A stretch of DNA of 64,000 nucleotides from Voacanga thouarsii (GCA_026120185.1 JANUWF010001614.1:2591501-2655500), one strand, 5' to 3'; positions 10,830-24,447 are shown, counted from the first letter of the stretch. Notes: a model not told the origin generated them from the sequence alone. Translations and numbers: made by a program.

Positions 10830-12105
10830 GCCTAAACGATAATGCCATAAGTAAGATAAGTTATCTTTCTTTTATTTTACGTTGAGAACCTAAGTATCCA
10901 TATCTAAAATATACAAACCATTTATCAAAGTTGTAGTACTATAATGGACATTATTTAATGAAAAAGAATAACTTTTATTCCTAAAAATTAAATGAAATCT
11001 GAATAAACCTAAACAAACAAATGAGATAATATTTTTAAGTAAAATTGGTACATAATGACAGTTTTCAAGTTCTAGAATTAATCCAGAAGACAAGTGTAGA
11101 TGATAAGTTCCCATAACAAGTACAACGATCTTTGTTCCATTTGTAGCATATAGGTCCACATCACCTTTCTTAAGTCTCTTACTACTCTTTAGTCTCTGCA
11201 AATTATTACACAAATGAGATCAACAACCAGTATCCAATATCTATATCCCATTATTAAAGGTAATATTGATCTTAACCATAAATATACTAGGAGTAGAAGT
11301 AGTAGTAAGCTTTTCCTTCACATTCTTTTCCTTAAGTGACTCTAAGTAGCTCTTGCAGTTGCGCCTCCAATGGCCCATCCTGCTGCAATGGTTACATAGT
11401 CCCTTTGTTGCTGTCTCATTTTTTTTAATTCCACCATTTTGCGTAGTTGGATTCTTCTTATGAAATTTTTTCTTCTTAGAAGAAATTGAAGAATCTACCA
11501 ACATGACTATATTATTCTCCTTTTTTATAAGACTCTCTATAGTCTTGAGAAGGTTGATCAACTCACATAAGATTGACTTAATAACGATCATCTGGTAGTT
11601 CATCACAAATTGTGAAAAAACTACTTGGCAAAAACTATGGAATTAAGTTAACATTTAATTCATGGTCCATCACAAACCTGAGAGATCGAAGCTTCTCAAT
11701 CAAACCTAGCATTTGCATTCCATGCATTGCAACTAAAGAACCTTCTTCCATCTTAGAACATAATAATTTCTTTGAGATGTTATATTTCTCTACTCTAACT
11801 TGTTCATCAAATAATTCTATTAGATGAAAAATTATTATATAAGTAGCCATATGCTCGTGTTGCTTTTAACGCTTAGAGTTAATTGACGCTAGTATGATGC
11901 AAGAAATTGTGTCACTATCCTCTTGATGCTTCTTGTGGACATTATGCTCTTTGGCAAGAGCATGAACAACTAGAGTTGGTGGAATAAGAGCATCTAGCAT
12001 GTACAATAACATTTTAAATTTGATAACGATTCTCAAATTTCTATAGCAGTCTATAAAGTTTGACTGTGTAAGCTTATTTGTTTCCAAAATACTACGTAGG
12101 TTCAA
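10830..12105 (-). pseudogene. copia gag and start of protease (decayed)
   Basis: The N-terminal gag motif NLRSILETNKL lies at about 12060-12105. The middle (YNISKKLLCSKM, MLGLIEKLRSL) is at 11650-11790. A zinc knuckle CNHCSRMGHWRRNC (CX2CX4HX4C, all four ligands present) lies near 11355-11396. Protease follows with ILDTGC (Asp-Thr-Gly) near 11220-11245 and the AP-fold continuation to 10890. Frame breaks separate the blocks and a stop follows the DTG. The usual Met start appears changed (the base before the LNLRSIL block reads ATT). The plus-strand copy at 27135 aligns well. Confidence 0.85.
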
Positions 12106-13200
12106 GTTTGTTGTTGTAATACCAATAATCTAAATGAAAGATAAGAGAAATTAGACAATGTGTATGCACATAAAAATACATTTAATTAGCTCTTTAATTA
12201 AACACATATTTATTCCACAATTTTACTTAAATCACTAGTCCCCTTAGTATTAATTTGGTAAAGTCCATTGGAAGCTTTCCTAGTGGACCAGTATCTAAAT
12301 TCCTTAAGAATGACCTTAGGTATGCATAACAAACCACTCTTAAGTTCAACAATAGTTATCTAAAATCAATTACACCAAATGTAACTACCAAATCATTAGA
12401 TAATTAGCATTTTTAATCTTAAAGCCTTTAGTATTGACCCAACCTTGCCTCAAATATTCTTTATACTTGGTGTGCCCAACTAGGATAAAGATATTAGTTA
12501 AATCAACCCATTAATCCAAAATTGAATTAAATAGTTTGAACAGACTTAATATCAAGTAGGCTTAGGTGTGTCCAATAACCTAATCTCAAAAAAGAGCTCT
12601 CATTCTTATTGTATTAATGAAGGCTTTTAGATTTAATATTATTTGGCATGAATAAAATCAACAAATTGACATAATGGTAATAGACTCAATTACATGGCTT
12701 GGTTATGGACTTAATAGATTAATTTTCCTTGAGCTAAGTGGAAAATTAATTTTGGTCAAACCTATTTATTCATACTTGTTTACAAAGAAGGTCTTGCCAG
12801 CTTCTTGCTTTGTTATTGGTTGCCATCTCCATAAGCTTGTAAAATTAATTTCTATTCATATATAATCTTTGTAATCTAATTACACAAATTCATAATAGAG
12901 AAACCTCAAGTTACATTTGAGGGAAATTAAATGAGAAAAGAAATTATACAAGAATTATAGAGAAATATAGGACACGTAGGCCCTATTTATTTAAAATTAA
13001 AGCAATAAACATGCATGACACAAAATTAAATTGGTCCATGGTCCATAACCAAACCAACATGCCAAAAATATTCTAAGCATAATTAAACATAAAATAAATC
13101 CAAAATGAAAATTTTGGGGTAAAGAAACTGTGTGTCTAAAATCTAATTTTTGATAACTCATGGGGTCTCTTCTGGAAAAGAAAATGTTTCAGTGCAAAAA

Positions 13201-13251
<51 letters not shown>

Positions 13252-13804
13252 GCAAAGTGGCTTTGTTAGCCGATCACTACCTTGAACAAAGTTCAATGCA
13301 GCCACCAACTTTGCATACTTTTGCAGGTTTGGCATAGCCAGTTGCCGACTATGCAAGTTTTTGCTTGCAAAAAACTTTTTTTTTTAAAAATTTCTCTCTA
13401 TTTTTCAATCTACAATTTGATCATTTTTAGCTCTCAAAAAATAGGTTTTGACCAATTAAAGTCACAAAATCAAATTAATCTACATGAATTTTATTGTGCA
13501 AATCAGTATGACAAAAAATGACATTGTGCTTTAAAGAATTTCGCAAATCCTTTACTGTATGCCTTCCTTAATATAATAGATAATCTGTTCATGGAACATA
13601 TGAATATAGCTGAAGAACTCTTTCTTCTTCTGATCAAACAAAAACAATGCCAACACACAAGATTTCTTAAACTATTACCAAAACTAAATTTAGTAACTTC
13701 CATGCATAAAATTAAATAACCCACCAAAATAGATTTTTCCATAAACTGAAACCTTATGAAACAATTTTTAATCACATGACACAGACTCGTAAACACATAC
13801 AAGA
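12106..13804 (-). other. copia element 1 leader between primer site and gag
   Basis: About 1.7 kb of AT-rich sequence with no coding support. Its length matches the leader of the copia at 25265-27134, and stretches agree (for example the LTR-proximal and pre-gag parts). It holds a TA microsatellite at 13203-13249. Confidence 0.7.
13203..13249. repeat. (TA)n microsatellite
   Basis: About 23 TA units in the copia leader; no counterpart is seen in the leader of the plus-strand copia. Confidence 0.9.
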
Positions 13805-13818
13805 CGACTCTGATACCA
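13805..13818 (-). other. primer binding site of copia element 1
   Basis: The minus strand reads TGGTATCAGAGTCG, matching the 3' end complement of initiator tRNA-Met as in most plant copia elements. It lies one base from the LTR end. Confidence 0.85.
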
Positions 13819-13819
13819 C

Positions 13820-15483
13820 AGTTGGATTTTTCTCATGCAAAACAATTTATGTGCAATGGAAAATAAAATGAAATCCACATAATAGGATCACTTGTATGTG
13901 TTATGTAAGCCAAGAAGAGAGAAAACATGTGTTACCTTTAAATTACAGCTTTCAAAATTTTTCTCTCCGTGCAAAAACCCTCCGAAAATTGTTCAAGATG
14001 TGAATCACCAAATTCCAAGTATAGGAATTTTTTCAATTGTAATCCACATGAAGAACAGTACATAAGCATGACTCCAAGAACCAGTGCTAGTAGGTTTAAT
14101 TTCAGTAGCCATGGGGATTAATCTATTAATGGAGAAGAAGAAGAAATGCTACTAAAAACTTTTGGACTTTTCACATAAGACATCATGTTGCATATATCCA
14201 TATATATGCATTTTTTAACCATCTTCAGAAGGCACACGAAACATTTTCTTTATGGGCTTTGCTTTCATAATTGTAATTAAAACCCTTAAGTTTTAATATC
14301 ACAATTTAACCCAAAAATTATAATCACTTTATAATTAGCCCATAATATTATTTTTCTTACAAATTAACCCCACAATATTTCATATAATATCTTAACTACC
14401 AATTCCTCTGTTGCGTGTGATCTATTAGGTTTTTTGGTCAATTGATAGCAAAATATGAACTAATCCAAGCAATGGTAGGATTATTAATTCTAATTAATAT
14501 TAATTTATTAATTCTCCAATTAATAAAATTCATATTTAGCATATTATGAGCAGCATCTAGCAATGCATCATGATCACCCAAAACTCCTGAAAGTCATCTA
14601 GCTTGACATGAATCTTTTAATAGAAAATATCAGTGGAATAAACCCCTTTTATCATTCTATCTAGTCTGGGGTATGTAATTAGTGTCAATTCAATCTAGAA
14701 CATAATGTATTCTAACCTTGATTTATTAGTACCTTTTAATAGAATCCATTACTCAACTTGTGTATCATTTGGAACTATTCTCAATACATAGTTGTCTTAG
14801 CCAATGACTTCTTGAGTAATGATTCCCTATAAGTAGCATGAGATATACTTTCCTACTATTAGGAGCGATGAATCCTTTGTTGATCATCTCAACTACTTTT
14901 TTGTACTTCATAATGTACCCAATATCTTCCTTATAGACCATTTCAAAGAGATTCCAAGGATACGAATCAAAGTACAGTACTCAATATATAAAGTATCTTG
15001 GAAATCTCAAATCTAGGAGTACTTTCACTTTTGTTATAATGAGAGTCTATCACTGGCACTAAATAGTTATCCATGTGATTGTCGCATAACTAAGTCATCT
15101 AATGAACTTGTTCACCTAACAAGCATCTGCGTGTTAACTTTAAGTATCACAATACTCACGAATATGAGAACCACCGCTTCATCCAATCAAGAAAACAAGA
15201 AGTATAATACGTACTGGTCTTCGCATATTAATGATATCCAATCTCATTAATACTATGACTATAGATAGTTCAAGCATAAGCACTGTATAGTGTAGTAAGG
15301 AACTCACATCACTATCAAGATTTCCTTAACACTGTACATTGTGCATAGGACTTTGTCTATCAGTTTTATACATATTAATGTATGAAATAATTAAATGAAC
15401 TGAAAGACAAAGGAATGCCTTTTATTTAATAAATGTACAAAATACATTGTACAAATAATTGTTTCTAGAGCATAATACCAACA
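13820..15483 (-). repeat. 5' LTR of copia element 1 (1664 bp)
   Basis: In its own sense it begins TGTTGGTATTATGCTC (15483 leftward) and ends near CCAACT, the last base altered from A. It shares with the other copia LTRs a perfect hairpin TTTATTAATT-CTCC-AATTAATAAA at 14514-14537. The right flank begins CAAGT (15484-15488), the likely target duplication; its partner is outside the window. Confidence 0.9.
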
Positions 15484-15844
15484 CAAGTTGTATAGGATGT
15501 GAAGAGAAAGTGTCATATAACTTTGTCTTTTGAATTAAGTACTTATATTATCTCGTTCCTTTTTTCCTTTACCTTTTGACTTTTTTTTTTAGAGGCGGGG
15601 GGGGGGGGGGGATTTAATGGTATAAGATTAATAAAAAATGAAAATTTAGTTTCAAGAGCTGGGTTAAGCTTCATATGGTTTTGTACCTTATTATTTTTTC
15701 ACATTATGCCTAATGATAATGATATAGTTAGGTTTTGCCTTCATTTGCTCTCTATTAGGTTATTGGAATTAGCTGTAGGTTGTTTGGTAATACAGTCTCT
15801 TATCTACACTTCATAATATTTTAGTTTGACCAAATGGCAATGAG
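15484..15844. other. unassigned flank with T10/G15 run
   Basis: I recognise no gene or repeat here. It joins to 41371 onward if the Athila-like element and one GGTAT are removed. It has a T run followed by AGAGGC and a run of 15 G at 15597-15611. Composition resembles intron or old intergenic DNA. Confidence 0.5.
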
Positions 15845-15849
15845 GGTAT

Positions 15850-17203
15850 TGATGTGTAAATTTTGGGTGTATAAAAATCATTCAAATTTAAATCCATCCC
15901 TAGCCAAGTTTTAATTAAGACATCAATCCCCAAATTACATATGTGAGCAAATATACTCATCGCAAGCATAGTATAGGGATTAATGAATATCGATCCTCAA
16001 AGGAACAAGTACAAACTAATAACTTTTCATTAATTGTTTAACCAACCCCCTAAAGTGATAACATAATAAAAAGAAAATTAAAGAAAAATATATACAACTC
16101 AAGAATATAAAAATATGCAATTTAGATAACCACTCTTGATAATATGACAATGAATCACTTGGCAAATATCACAATCAATTATCATCTTAGTACCATAAAG
16201 GATTTAAAATAGACCTACTTCATTTGCAATCCATAAAATCACTATCTTCAAGTTAAATTAGTGAACATATTCTGTCTCAACAAATTTCCCCAAAAGATGC
16301 ATTAAAATCAATCCTCATATAAACCCATATATTCTAGGTGATTTAAAGCATGAAATTAGCCAATGAATCCATATTCTAGCAATCATCAACTAATCTTCGA
16401 TTATTCAAGTTCTTTACAATTAACCCATTTTTAAACAAGTTAATAAGAATCAATTAATCAACTCCGTAATAAAAATAAGTAATCAAATCTCAAGATAAAT
16501 AATTAATTGATCAAAAGACTAAATTAACTCAAGAAATCATGAACCCTAAATAATGTCAAATTACAATGCAAATATTAATTACATAATTATTCTAGAAAAA
16601 GAAAAAAAATGGTAAAAGAAAGAATTCCTAGACAAGCCATTCTTCTTCTCTTTAAAAACTTTCTTAAATAATGCCCCTTGATTGATGAATATCCTCTTCT
16701 TGTAAGTGATTGGAATATTTGATCCTTGGATTCACACCATTCTCCTGTGTTTTACTTGTATATATAAGTCCCCTTGATACCAAAATTTGTTGCTTGAGAA
16801 GTCTAGTTCGAGTAGAATTCAGAAAATACCAAAATCCTTTGAAAAATACCAAATCTGCACGAAAACAAAATTTCACCGCCTCTGAATAGTGTAGACCTAT
16901 CGTCTGGTCATTTCGGCCAGCCTGGCATCGGGTTACTTTTGGATTGCGACTCAAATTTGCTCTGCTTTGCTCTGTTATTCCATAGTTGACCTGGCGTAGG
17001 GTTGGTTAGCTTGGGCAACCTCCAAGTTGCTACTGGATTTGCACACTTTTGCTCAAAATCTTCTAATTCCTGCATAATTCATCAAGAACATTTTTCACAA
17101 GTAAAATATAAAATAGGAAGGAATATGACTAGTTATTATGTCAAAAATATCTCAAATTAGCCTCAAATAACTAGAAAATTATTGATGAATTTTGTCCCTA
17201 TCA
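15850..17203 (-). repeat. 3' LTR of Athila-like element (1354 bp)
   Basis: In its own sense it begins TGATAGGGACAAAATTC (17203 leftward) and ends ACACATCA (15850). Long matches to 22659-23505 plus 40816-41365 identify the pair; the LTRs at 27591 and 34233 are more distant members. It contains GC-richer words with GGCGCC-like and CCTGGCG cores at about 16865-17000. Confidence 0.9.
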
Positions 17204-17216
17204 CACTCTCCCACAC
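17204..17216 (-). other. polypurine tract of Athila-like element
   Basis: The minus strand reads GTGTGGGAGAGTG next to the 3' LTR, preceded by the CTTGAGGACAAGCAAAG box found at the same place in the plus-strand sister (34196-34212). Confidence 0.85.
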
Positions 17217-18573
17217 TTGAATCTTTGCTTGTCCTCAAGCAAAGACTTAAGTCAAGAAGAAAACAACTAGAAAATACAAACTTTTTATTTTTCCAAAATG
17301 TTGATCACAACAAGGCGTATAACCTTCCTTTAAATTTTAGATATAACATTGTCATTCATTCAACCACTTGAAAAAAATTGCAAATTGAAGCACTTGACAA
17401 GACATAACAAGACTCTTGAAGTCAAATTAAGCAAGTTGATATTTTAGTCTTAGAAAATTATTTCACATTTTAAGCAAAAATATAGATAACATGAATTATA
17501 CAAGTCAAGCTATCTACTAAATTATACACCTCAAGTCATGATTTAAGGAAAACACTCCATTTTTTTTCTCTTTGATTTTTTTTTAATGACTTAGAGAATT
17601 GATAGCCTCAAGTGAATGAATTTCTCTTCGCACACCGTATTGGCCCCCTTATAGTCATCACTCATCATTTTTTCAACAACTTTCCTTTCTTTCTTTTGCT
17701 TTTGGGAAATTAATTGCCTCAAGAAAGCGAATTTCTCTTCACTATCCGTATTAGCCCCAATAATCAAGCAAAAAGTGCTTTCTCGTCTTCAAAGAAGAAA
17801 CAATTTTTTTCAACTTATTTGTGAACTCACAATCAATTTTTTTTTCTCACTCAATTATTTTTTTCTTTACATTCCTTATCACAACTTAAAGTTAAGAAAA
17901 ATTTGAAAACCCATAATAAAGAGTTAGCTAACAACTTTCCACATATTCATTACACTATCCACTTTCAAACTAGATGAAAAAAATAATACTCAAACACTAA
18001 TGTATAAACAAGATTAACCAAAATTCTCAAGTCTTAACATATCTCATCCAATAAACCATTTCAGTATTAATAAAAATCCACCATGTGAATGACAAAACTC
18101 ATATCCCAAGTGAGAAAGATAATTATAACCTTGCTAAAACAATAAAAAACACAAAATTTTGAAAAAATTTGAGGATTTTGAAAAATTTCAGCCAAAATAT
18201 GTAGGTATATGGAATATATCTTCAATGCTAAACTCTCCCCCCATACTTAAACTGGACAGTATCCTCAATGGCAAAAAAATATAGCAATGAAAGCAAAGTA
18301 AAGGGACCAAAAAGAGAAAAGGGACAAAGATGAGAGAAGAAATACCTCCATAACTATGTTCCACAAAAGAGTGTGGAATTTCATCATATTGGAGCAGGTT
18401 CATTAAACAGTGTTTGATTATTCCAAGAACAAATAAACAAAATAAAAAAAACATAAATCTAGAAAAAGCAAAGTAAATCAATAGCTAAAAACTAAGAAAG
18501 GTCATTAAAATTCAAAGAAAAATAAATAAAAGAAAAGCGACAGAAAATAAAATAAAAGTGAGTAGGCAGGAAA
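17217..18573 (-). other. 3' noncoding region of Athila-like element
   Basis: AT-rich sequence with no coding support. Two diverged copies of a roughly 50-base block (CCTCAAG...GAATTTCTCTTC...CCGTATT) lie at about 17597-17645 and 17709-17757, an old tandem duplication of about 112 bp. Confidence 0.6.
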
Positions 18574-19822
18574 TCATAAGGGAGAATCCTCAGAAGTATT
18601 ATCATTAGTCCCATCTGCAGCATCATTATCATGATCTCTAGTAGCCCTACTAGTGGAAGTACTAATGGACTGTTGTATCAAAGTAGCTAGCCTCTGGTCC
18701 TAGACATCCTGATGTCTATAAAGATCGGCAATGGAGTCTCGCAACTAGACGAGGATGGTCGTCTGTGTTTTGAGTCTAAGGCTCAACTGCTCTAGTCAGG
18801 CCTCTACCTGTGCCTCAAAGTCAGCACTAAACTAGGAATGAGAACTTCTGGTATGGGTGTGAGGCTGGGTAGGTTGCACCTCTGGCTCATTATCATTCAG
18901 AAGAAGCTCCACCATCCCCGAATGCTGGACCTCAAAAGTTTTCTTCCACCTCCTTATGCTCTCATTATATCTATAGCCACACTGAACAAGGTGTGCTCTG
19001 TCACTAAGTCCCGCTCAGTGGTTGGCTCACTAATCTCTCCATCACAACTCACTCCAAAGTCCTGTAAGATGCGCATAATGACTAAAGGAAATACAAGGGC
19101 CTTCGTGAAGATGCGAGACTAGACAATATCCCTCATAGAATGAATAATAGGAGGAGTAAGAAGAATAGGAATACTCTTCATCATCTTGTCAAGAATATAG
19201 ATATTATGGACTCTAGACTCATTAAAGCTACTAGCCTTAGGATAGACATTGAAGGAAAAGATGTATACTATGGCATGTAGCTGAGCCTCAAGATTAATGT
19301 TGGAGTAATATCTATATTGTCCTATCTGTCTCTTCCTCCATATCCGTAGGCTAGTCCAAATAGCATCCGTCTCCCAAGAAAGGTCAGAAATAATCTTTTG
19401 ATTATGATGGTCCATAGCTATCCATGGACCATTATCAGGCACACCCAAGATCATGGCCAATCTTACCCTATCAAACTCAATAGGCACCCCCATGACCATA
19501 GTAAAGATAACCTTGAGATTGTTCTTCTTCTTATCCTGCAAATTAGCATAAAACTTTTTCACCCTTACAGGACAATAGGCTCCCCCAAGTTTAATAATAG
19601 GCTTCCAACCCAGTCTCCTAAATATAGTAGAGAGCTACAATGAATTATCTAGGGAAGGCTTGAACATCTTCTTTACCATAATTTTATTGTGCTGATGGCT
19701 TTGGTACCATATCTGACATGTAGGATCAATGAATTGGGTAGAGTCTCAAAAGATGGGGTTGAGGAAGATGAAGCCTTGGCTCTCTTGGCACCGGATGCCA
19801 TACCCTTGGGCCTCCTAGACAT
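18574..19822 (-). pseudogene. Athila-type ORF, putative plant transposon protein domain
   Basis: Starting at ATG 19822 it reads MSRRPKGMASGAKRAKASSS, a basic Ser-rich N-terminus. A 147-residue open block at 19119-19562 follows, with FYANLQDKKK, MGVPIEFDRVRLAMILGVP and INLEAQLHAIVYIF, the pattern of the domain known as 'putative plant transposon protein' in Athila-group elements. The C-terminus is acidic (DGTNDNTSEDSPL) and ends at 18574-18576. Stops and frame changes lie between these blocks. The biochemical role is unknown; some authors treat ORFs at this place as env-like, but I see no clear membrane segment. It lies downstream of gag in element sense. Confidence 0.65.
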
Positions 19823-20999
19823 GATGATCTGAAGATGATAGAAAAAGATAGGAAAAAGGAAATGAATAGAGTATACTTAAAATCACCTCTCAACGCACAA
19901 TCCAACACAACTCGCAACCTCCTCACAATCACAACACCTACTCAACTCATCCACCACCTCGATATCACCTAAACATCACACCAATACAACATAAACTCCC
20001 CCAACAATACCTACACAAAGATAGCAATTAGCCTATCCCAAACACAATATCAATACCCATGATCAAAGTAGCACTATCGTCTATGTCATAAGTTAAAGCT
20101 TATGATCACAATGTCAATTCAAACACATAGATAAATTAGCACAACAATTATCTCGCAATATATGAATGATGACCTCTTGTCGGCTCAAAATGGCGCACAT
20201 AAGAAACATGCTCAATAGCTATAAAAAATATTTAAGACATGGATTGCATCAACAAAATAACATTGCCAATCATATACCCATGCTATTTAATCTTCAAAGA
20301 GTGTAAAATTTCCATCGAATCCAATAAAACAAGAAAAATGGGAATTTTTGGACTGCAATGCACACGAAAATATCCAATAATCGATATGAAAAATTGAACC
20401 ATAAAAAGTGCTAAAAAATCATTTCATAATGATCTCTAAGGTATGGCAATGATCCAATGTAAAGAGAGTGAAGAAATTGTGCACTGGATAGAGGGATTGA
20501 AAAATAAGATTTGTGAAGAAAAATTAGATTTTTCTTGATTTTAATCCAAAACTTCAAGAACCAAGCAAATATTTTGTGTTTAGCAGGTGTTTTGGAGGGG
20601 TTGAAAATGATCCGGCGGTGTTTTGAAGTAAGACCCGACGGTAGGTTGAGAGGAGTAACAAGAAAAATAGGGAGTTGGTTTGAAAAATGGCCAAATTCGA
20701 CCATTATTTAGCTTTTGTCCGACATGATTAGGTGCTTGGTCAGAGTACTTAGCCTGGCGCTAGGTCTAGCTTGTTTTTGTGTGGAAAATTTTCCTAGCGC
20801 TAGCCTGGCGCCTTGTCAGATGTTCTAGCCCCGCACCTAGTCAGCTCTGTCTAATCAAAAAGATTTTTTTTATTTAATTTACTGTGAACAATGATAATGA
20901 AAATCACAAAATTATGAAGAAAATGTTATGACTCTAAAAAGTAAAAATACATAAGCATGAAAACAAACAAAAATTAAAGATATGTCCTAAGTAACCAAA
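19823..20999 (-). other. gap between gag and ORF, no pol detected
   Basis: In an autonomous Athila-like element about 3 kb of protease, RT, RNase H and integrase would lie here. I find none of the hallmark motifs on either strand. Near 20735-20845 are CCTGGCG/TAGCGC words like those in the LTR at 16865, hinting at rearranged or acquired LTR-like sequence. Confidence 0.6.
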
Positions 21000-22287
21000 T
21001 TAGTGAAAATCATATTTTTCCACGGTTTTGATTACGTGGATTTGTTTCAAAATTCCCTGGAAGAGATCCCTTTTGACAGTCTCCAAGAAGTTTGGCCAAT
21101 TTCCCAATTTAATTTTCAAGATTACGCATGGACGCCTCCAAGTTCCTCATGGTTGCATCCACTCCTTGAAACCGTGCTTCCATGGTACTTACCATTTGGT
21201 TAACCAAGTCCTCCAATGATGCCTTAGGTTGTGGTGCATTGTAAGGTAAGGAGGGTTGAGTTCCTTGATTTTCTCCAAAGTTAGAAGAAGTCTGCCTAGG
21301 TTGGTTTTAATTGTTCCATGAAAAATTGGGGTTGTTCCTCCAACCAGAATTGTAAGAGGCACTATAAGGAGTTACCTTGTCTTCCATTGCCTATAAATGC
21401 AGCTTGTTCTAATGATTCTTGTGATGAACCCATGCTTTAGCACTTATGATTTGGATGTCCTTCCCCTACAAAATCACAACTAACATTTATTACCTGTCCT
21501 TGGGAAGGAGATATCATCATTTGTTCCATCTTTTGTGTAAGTGCCTCAACCTTAGCCTTTAAGGCTGCCATTGCATCCACCTTGTGCACTTTATGAACAT
21601 GGGCTTTTAACCTTGAACTATCCCATGCATAGTTGTTTGTTGCAAGATTTCAATCAGATCAAACACCTCTTTCGGGGTCTTAGAATTAATAGAACCTCTT
21701 GCTAATGCATCAACCAATTGCCTTGTAGCAAAGCTTAAACCACTATGGAAAATTTGCATTTGCATGCCTAGTTCAAACTCGTAATGAGAACACATCCTAA
21801 GAAACTCTTTGAACCTTTCCCAACACTAATAGAGATTTTTAGATTCTAACTGTTGGAAGGCTAAAATGTCTATCCTAAACTTGGATGTTCTAGTTGGGGA
21901 AAAATATTTTGCTAAAAATTTTTCAGCCAAAACATTCCAAGTGGTAATAGATCCTATTGGGAAAGACTTTAACTAGAATTTAGCCCTATCTCTTAAGGAA
22001 AATGGAAAAAGCCTTAGTTTGATAGAATCTTCAAAAACACCATTCATCTTAAACCTGTCACAAATTTTTAAAAAACTCGTAATGTGAGCATTAGGATCTT
22101 CCTCAAGTAGCCCATCAAATTGTACCATGTTTTGAATCATCTAGATAATGTTGGGCTTAATCTCAAAGTTGTTTGCCTCTACCCTAGGTCTTGTAATACT
22201 CGAGCCTGTACCCAAGATTGCAGACTTAACAAAATCATCCATAATTCTCTTGTTATTACCGCCATTATTTTGTTGGTTAACATCCAT
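21000..22287 (-). pseudogene. Athila-like gag (decayed)
   Basis: From ATG 22287 (MDVNQQNNGGNN) the frame runs through EDPNAHITSFLKICDRFKMN, LRLFPFSLRDRAKF, SITTWNVLAEKFLAKYF and GLSFATRQLVDALARGSINSKT, the conserved Athila-type capsid order. After a shift near 21605 comes KVDAMAALKAKVEALTQKM, a zinc-finger-like CDF..GHPNHKC near 21450, and the coiled C-terminus MRNLEASMRNLE..IGKLAKL to about 21030. In-frame stops include a TAG after PNII (former Gln) and a TAG after RAKF (former Trp). Protease does not follow. Confidence 0.85.
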
Positions 22288-22636
22288 ATAATCTCTTACC
22301 CTTTATCTAACCAACCTTCGAATCTTTGTTAAGGTCCCTTTGATATCAGGATCAAGATCAAATATGTTATCTTTAGATCATCAGGTCATACACCAAGGGC
22401 TAGATCTACAAAGAAAAGAAGATAGTAAGATTATAGAATTTACAAGTTAATCAATTTTTATATACTCATGAATTAAGTTAGTAAAATTACAACATACAGT
22501 GAAATTAGGAAATTAAATTACAAATATACAAACAACAAAATATGACACCTATTCATACAATGAACAATTTACATATTTACATATAAACATATAAATATAG
22601 TTAAATCAATGAAATCCTAGTTTTCATGATATTGTT

Positions 22637-22654
22637 CCCCGCAATGTCGCCAAA
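22637..22654 (-). other. primer binding site of Athila-like element
   Basis: The minus strand reads TTGGCGACATTGCGGGGA, close to the TGGCGCCGTTGCCGGGG site (tRNA-Asp type) typical of Athila-group elements, a few bases from the LTR end at 22659. Confidence 0.75.
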
Positions 22655-22658
22655 AACT

Positions 22659-23505
22659 TAATGTATAAATTTTGGGTGTATAAAAATCATTCAAATTTAA
22701 ATCTATCCCTAGCCAAGTTATAATTAAAACATCAATTCCTGAATTACACATTTGAGCATGTATACTCACCCAAAGCATAATATAGGGAATTAACAAGTAT
22801 CGATTCTCAAATGAACAAGTACACACTAATTACTTTTCATTCAGTATTTAACCGACCTACTAAAGTAATAAGATGATAAAAAGAAAAATAAAGAAAAATA
22901 TATACAACATAAGAATATAAAAAAATGCAATTTAGACAAACACTCTTGACAACATGACAATGAATCACTTAGCAAATTTTACAATCAATAATCAACTTGG
23001 TATCATGAAGGATTTAAAATAGACTCACCATGAAATCACTATCTTCTAGTTAAATTAGTGAACATATTTATCTCAACCAATTTACCCAAAAAATACATTA
23101 AAATAAATCCTCATGTAAACTCATATATTCTAGGTGATTTAAAGCATGAAATTAGCCAATAAATCCATATTCTAGCAATCATCAACTAATCTTCGATTAC
23201 TCAAGTTCTTTACAATTAATTCTTTTTTCAAACGAGTTAAGAGATAAGAAATATGAAATTAATTAGATTGAAACCATTATCAACCCCTTTTTCAAGCAAG
23301 TTAATAAGAATCAATTAATCAACTCTGTAATAAAAATAAGTAATCAAATCCCAAGATAAATAATTAATTGATCAAAAGACTAAATTAACTCAAGAAATTC
23401 TGAACCTAAAATAATGTCAAATTACAATGAAACCATTAATTACCTCATTATTCTAGAAAAAGAAAACAAAGGTACAAGAAAGAACTCATAGACAAGCCCT
23501 TCTTC
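22659..23505 (-). repeat. 5' LTR of Athila-like element, inner part
   Basis: It matches 15850-16640 closely. The inner end has TA where TG is expected. It is broken at 23505 by the copia element and continues at 40816-41365. Confidence 0.9.
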
Positions 23506-24447
23506 TGTTAGTATTATGCCCTAGAGGAAATCACTTATATGTTGTATATGACACATTTTATTTTAATAAAATGAATTATTTATCTTACAATTTCTTATGT
23601 TTACTTTTCTGTAAAATAACTATTAGATAAAGTCCCTAGTACAACACTATGTTAAGGAAATCATGATAGAGATCAGGATATGAGATTCCTACTACATTGT
23701 ATAGTGTTAGTACTTAAATAATCCCTAGTCGTAGTATCAATGAGATAGGACATCATTAATGCATTAACACTAGTATGTGTTAGACTTCTTGATTTGATCA
23801 GGCGGTGGTTCTCATATTCGTGAGCATACTCAAAGTTAACATGTGGATACTTGTTAATAGAACAAGTACATTGAATGACCTAGCTATGAGATAATCACAT
23901 GGATAACTATTTAGTGCCAGTGATACAATCTCAATATAGTAAACGTGCAAGTATCCTTAGACTTAAGATCTCTAAGGTACGTTGTTTGTTGAGTATTGTG
24001 CTTTGTTCCAATCTCTAGAGCCAGATTGAGGGCTACCTATGGGATGGATATTGGGAACATTGTGAGGTAAACGAAAGTAGTTAAGAGGGTTAATAAACGA
24101 TTCACCACTCCTAATAGTTGGGGCGAATATCTCACGGCCACTTGTAGGAATTACTACTCAAGAAGTCCTTGGCCAAGACGATTGTGTATTGGAAACAATT
24201 CCCATTCAGACACATTTAGAGTAGTGGGTTCCTGGTACAAGTACTATTATATTCAGGCCAGAATTAATATATATTCTGGAGGGAGTTGGCACTAATTCGG
24301 TACTCTAAATCGAATGAGATATTGTATGGTGAAAGGAGTTAATTGCACTGTAGTTTGTTATTGAAGAGTTTATGTCAAGCCACTTGACTTCCTGGACTCT
24401 TGGGTGGTCATGATGTGTTGCTGGATACTGCTCATGAGGGAATATGG

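Larger units (their letters stand above)
10830..15483 (-). mobile_element. Ty1/copia element 1, 5' half
   Basis: Read right to left: 5' LTR (13820-15483), tRNA-Met-type primer site (13805-13818), long leader, gag and the start of protease. It is cut at 10830, where the plus-strand gypsy element inserted; the rest of pol and the 3' LTR would lie left of the window. The family is the same as the copia elements at 23506 and 47253, judged by LTR ends, gag motifs and leader. Confidence 0.85.
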
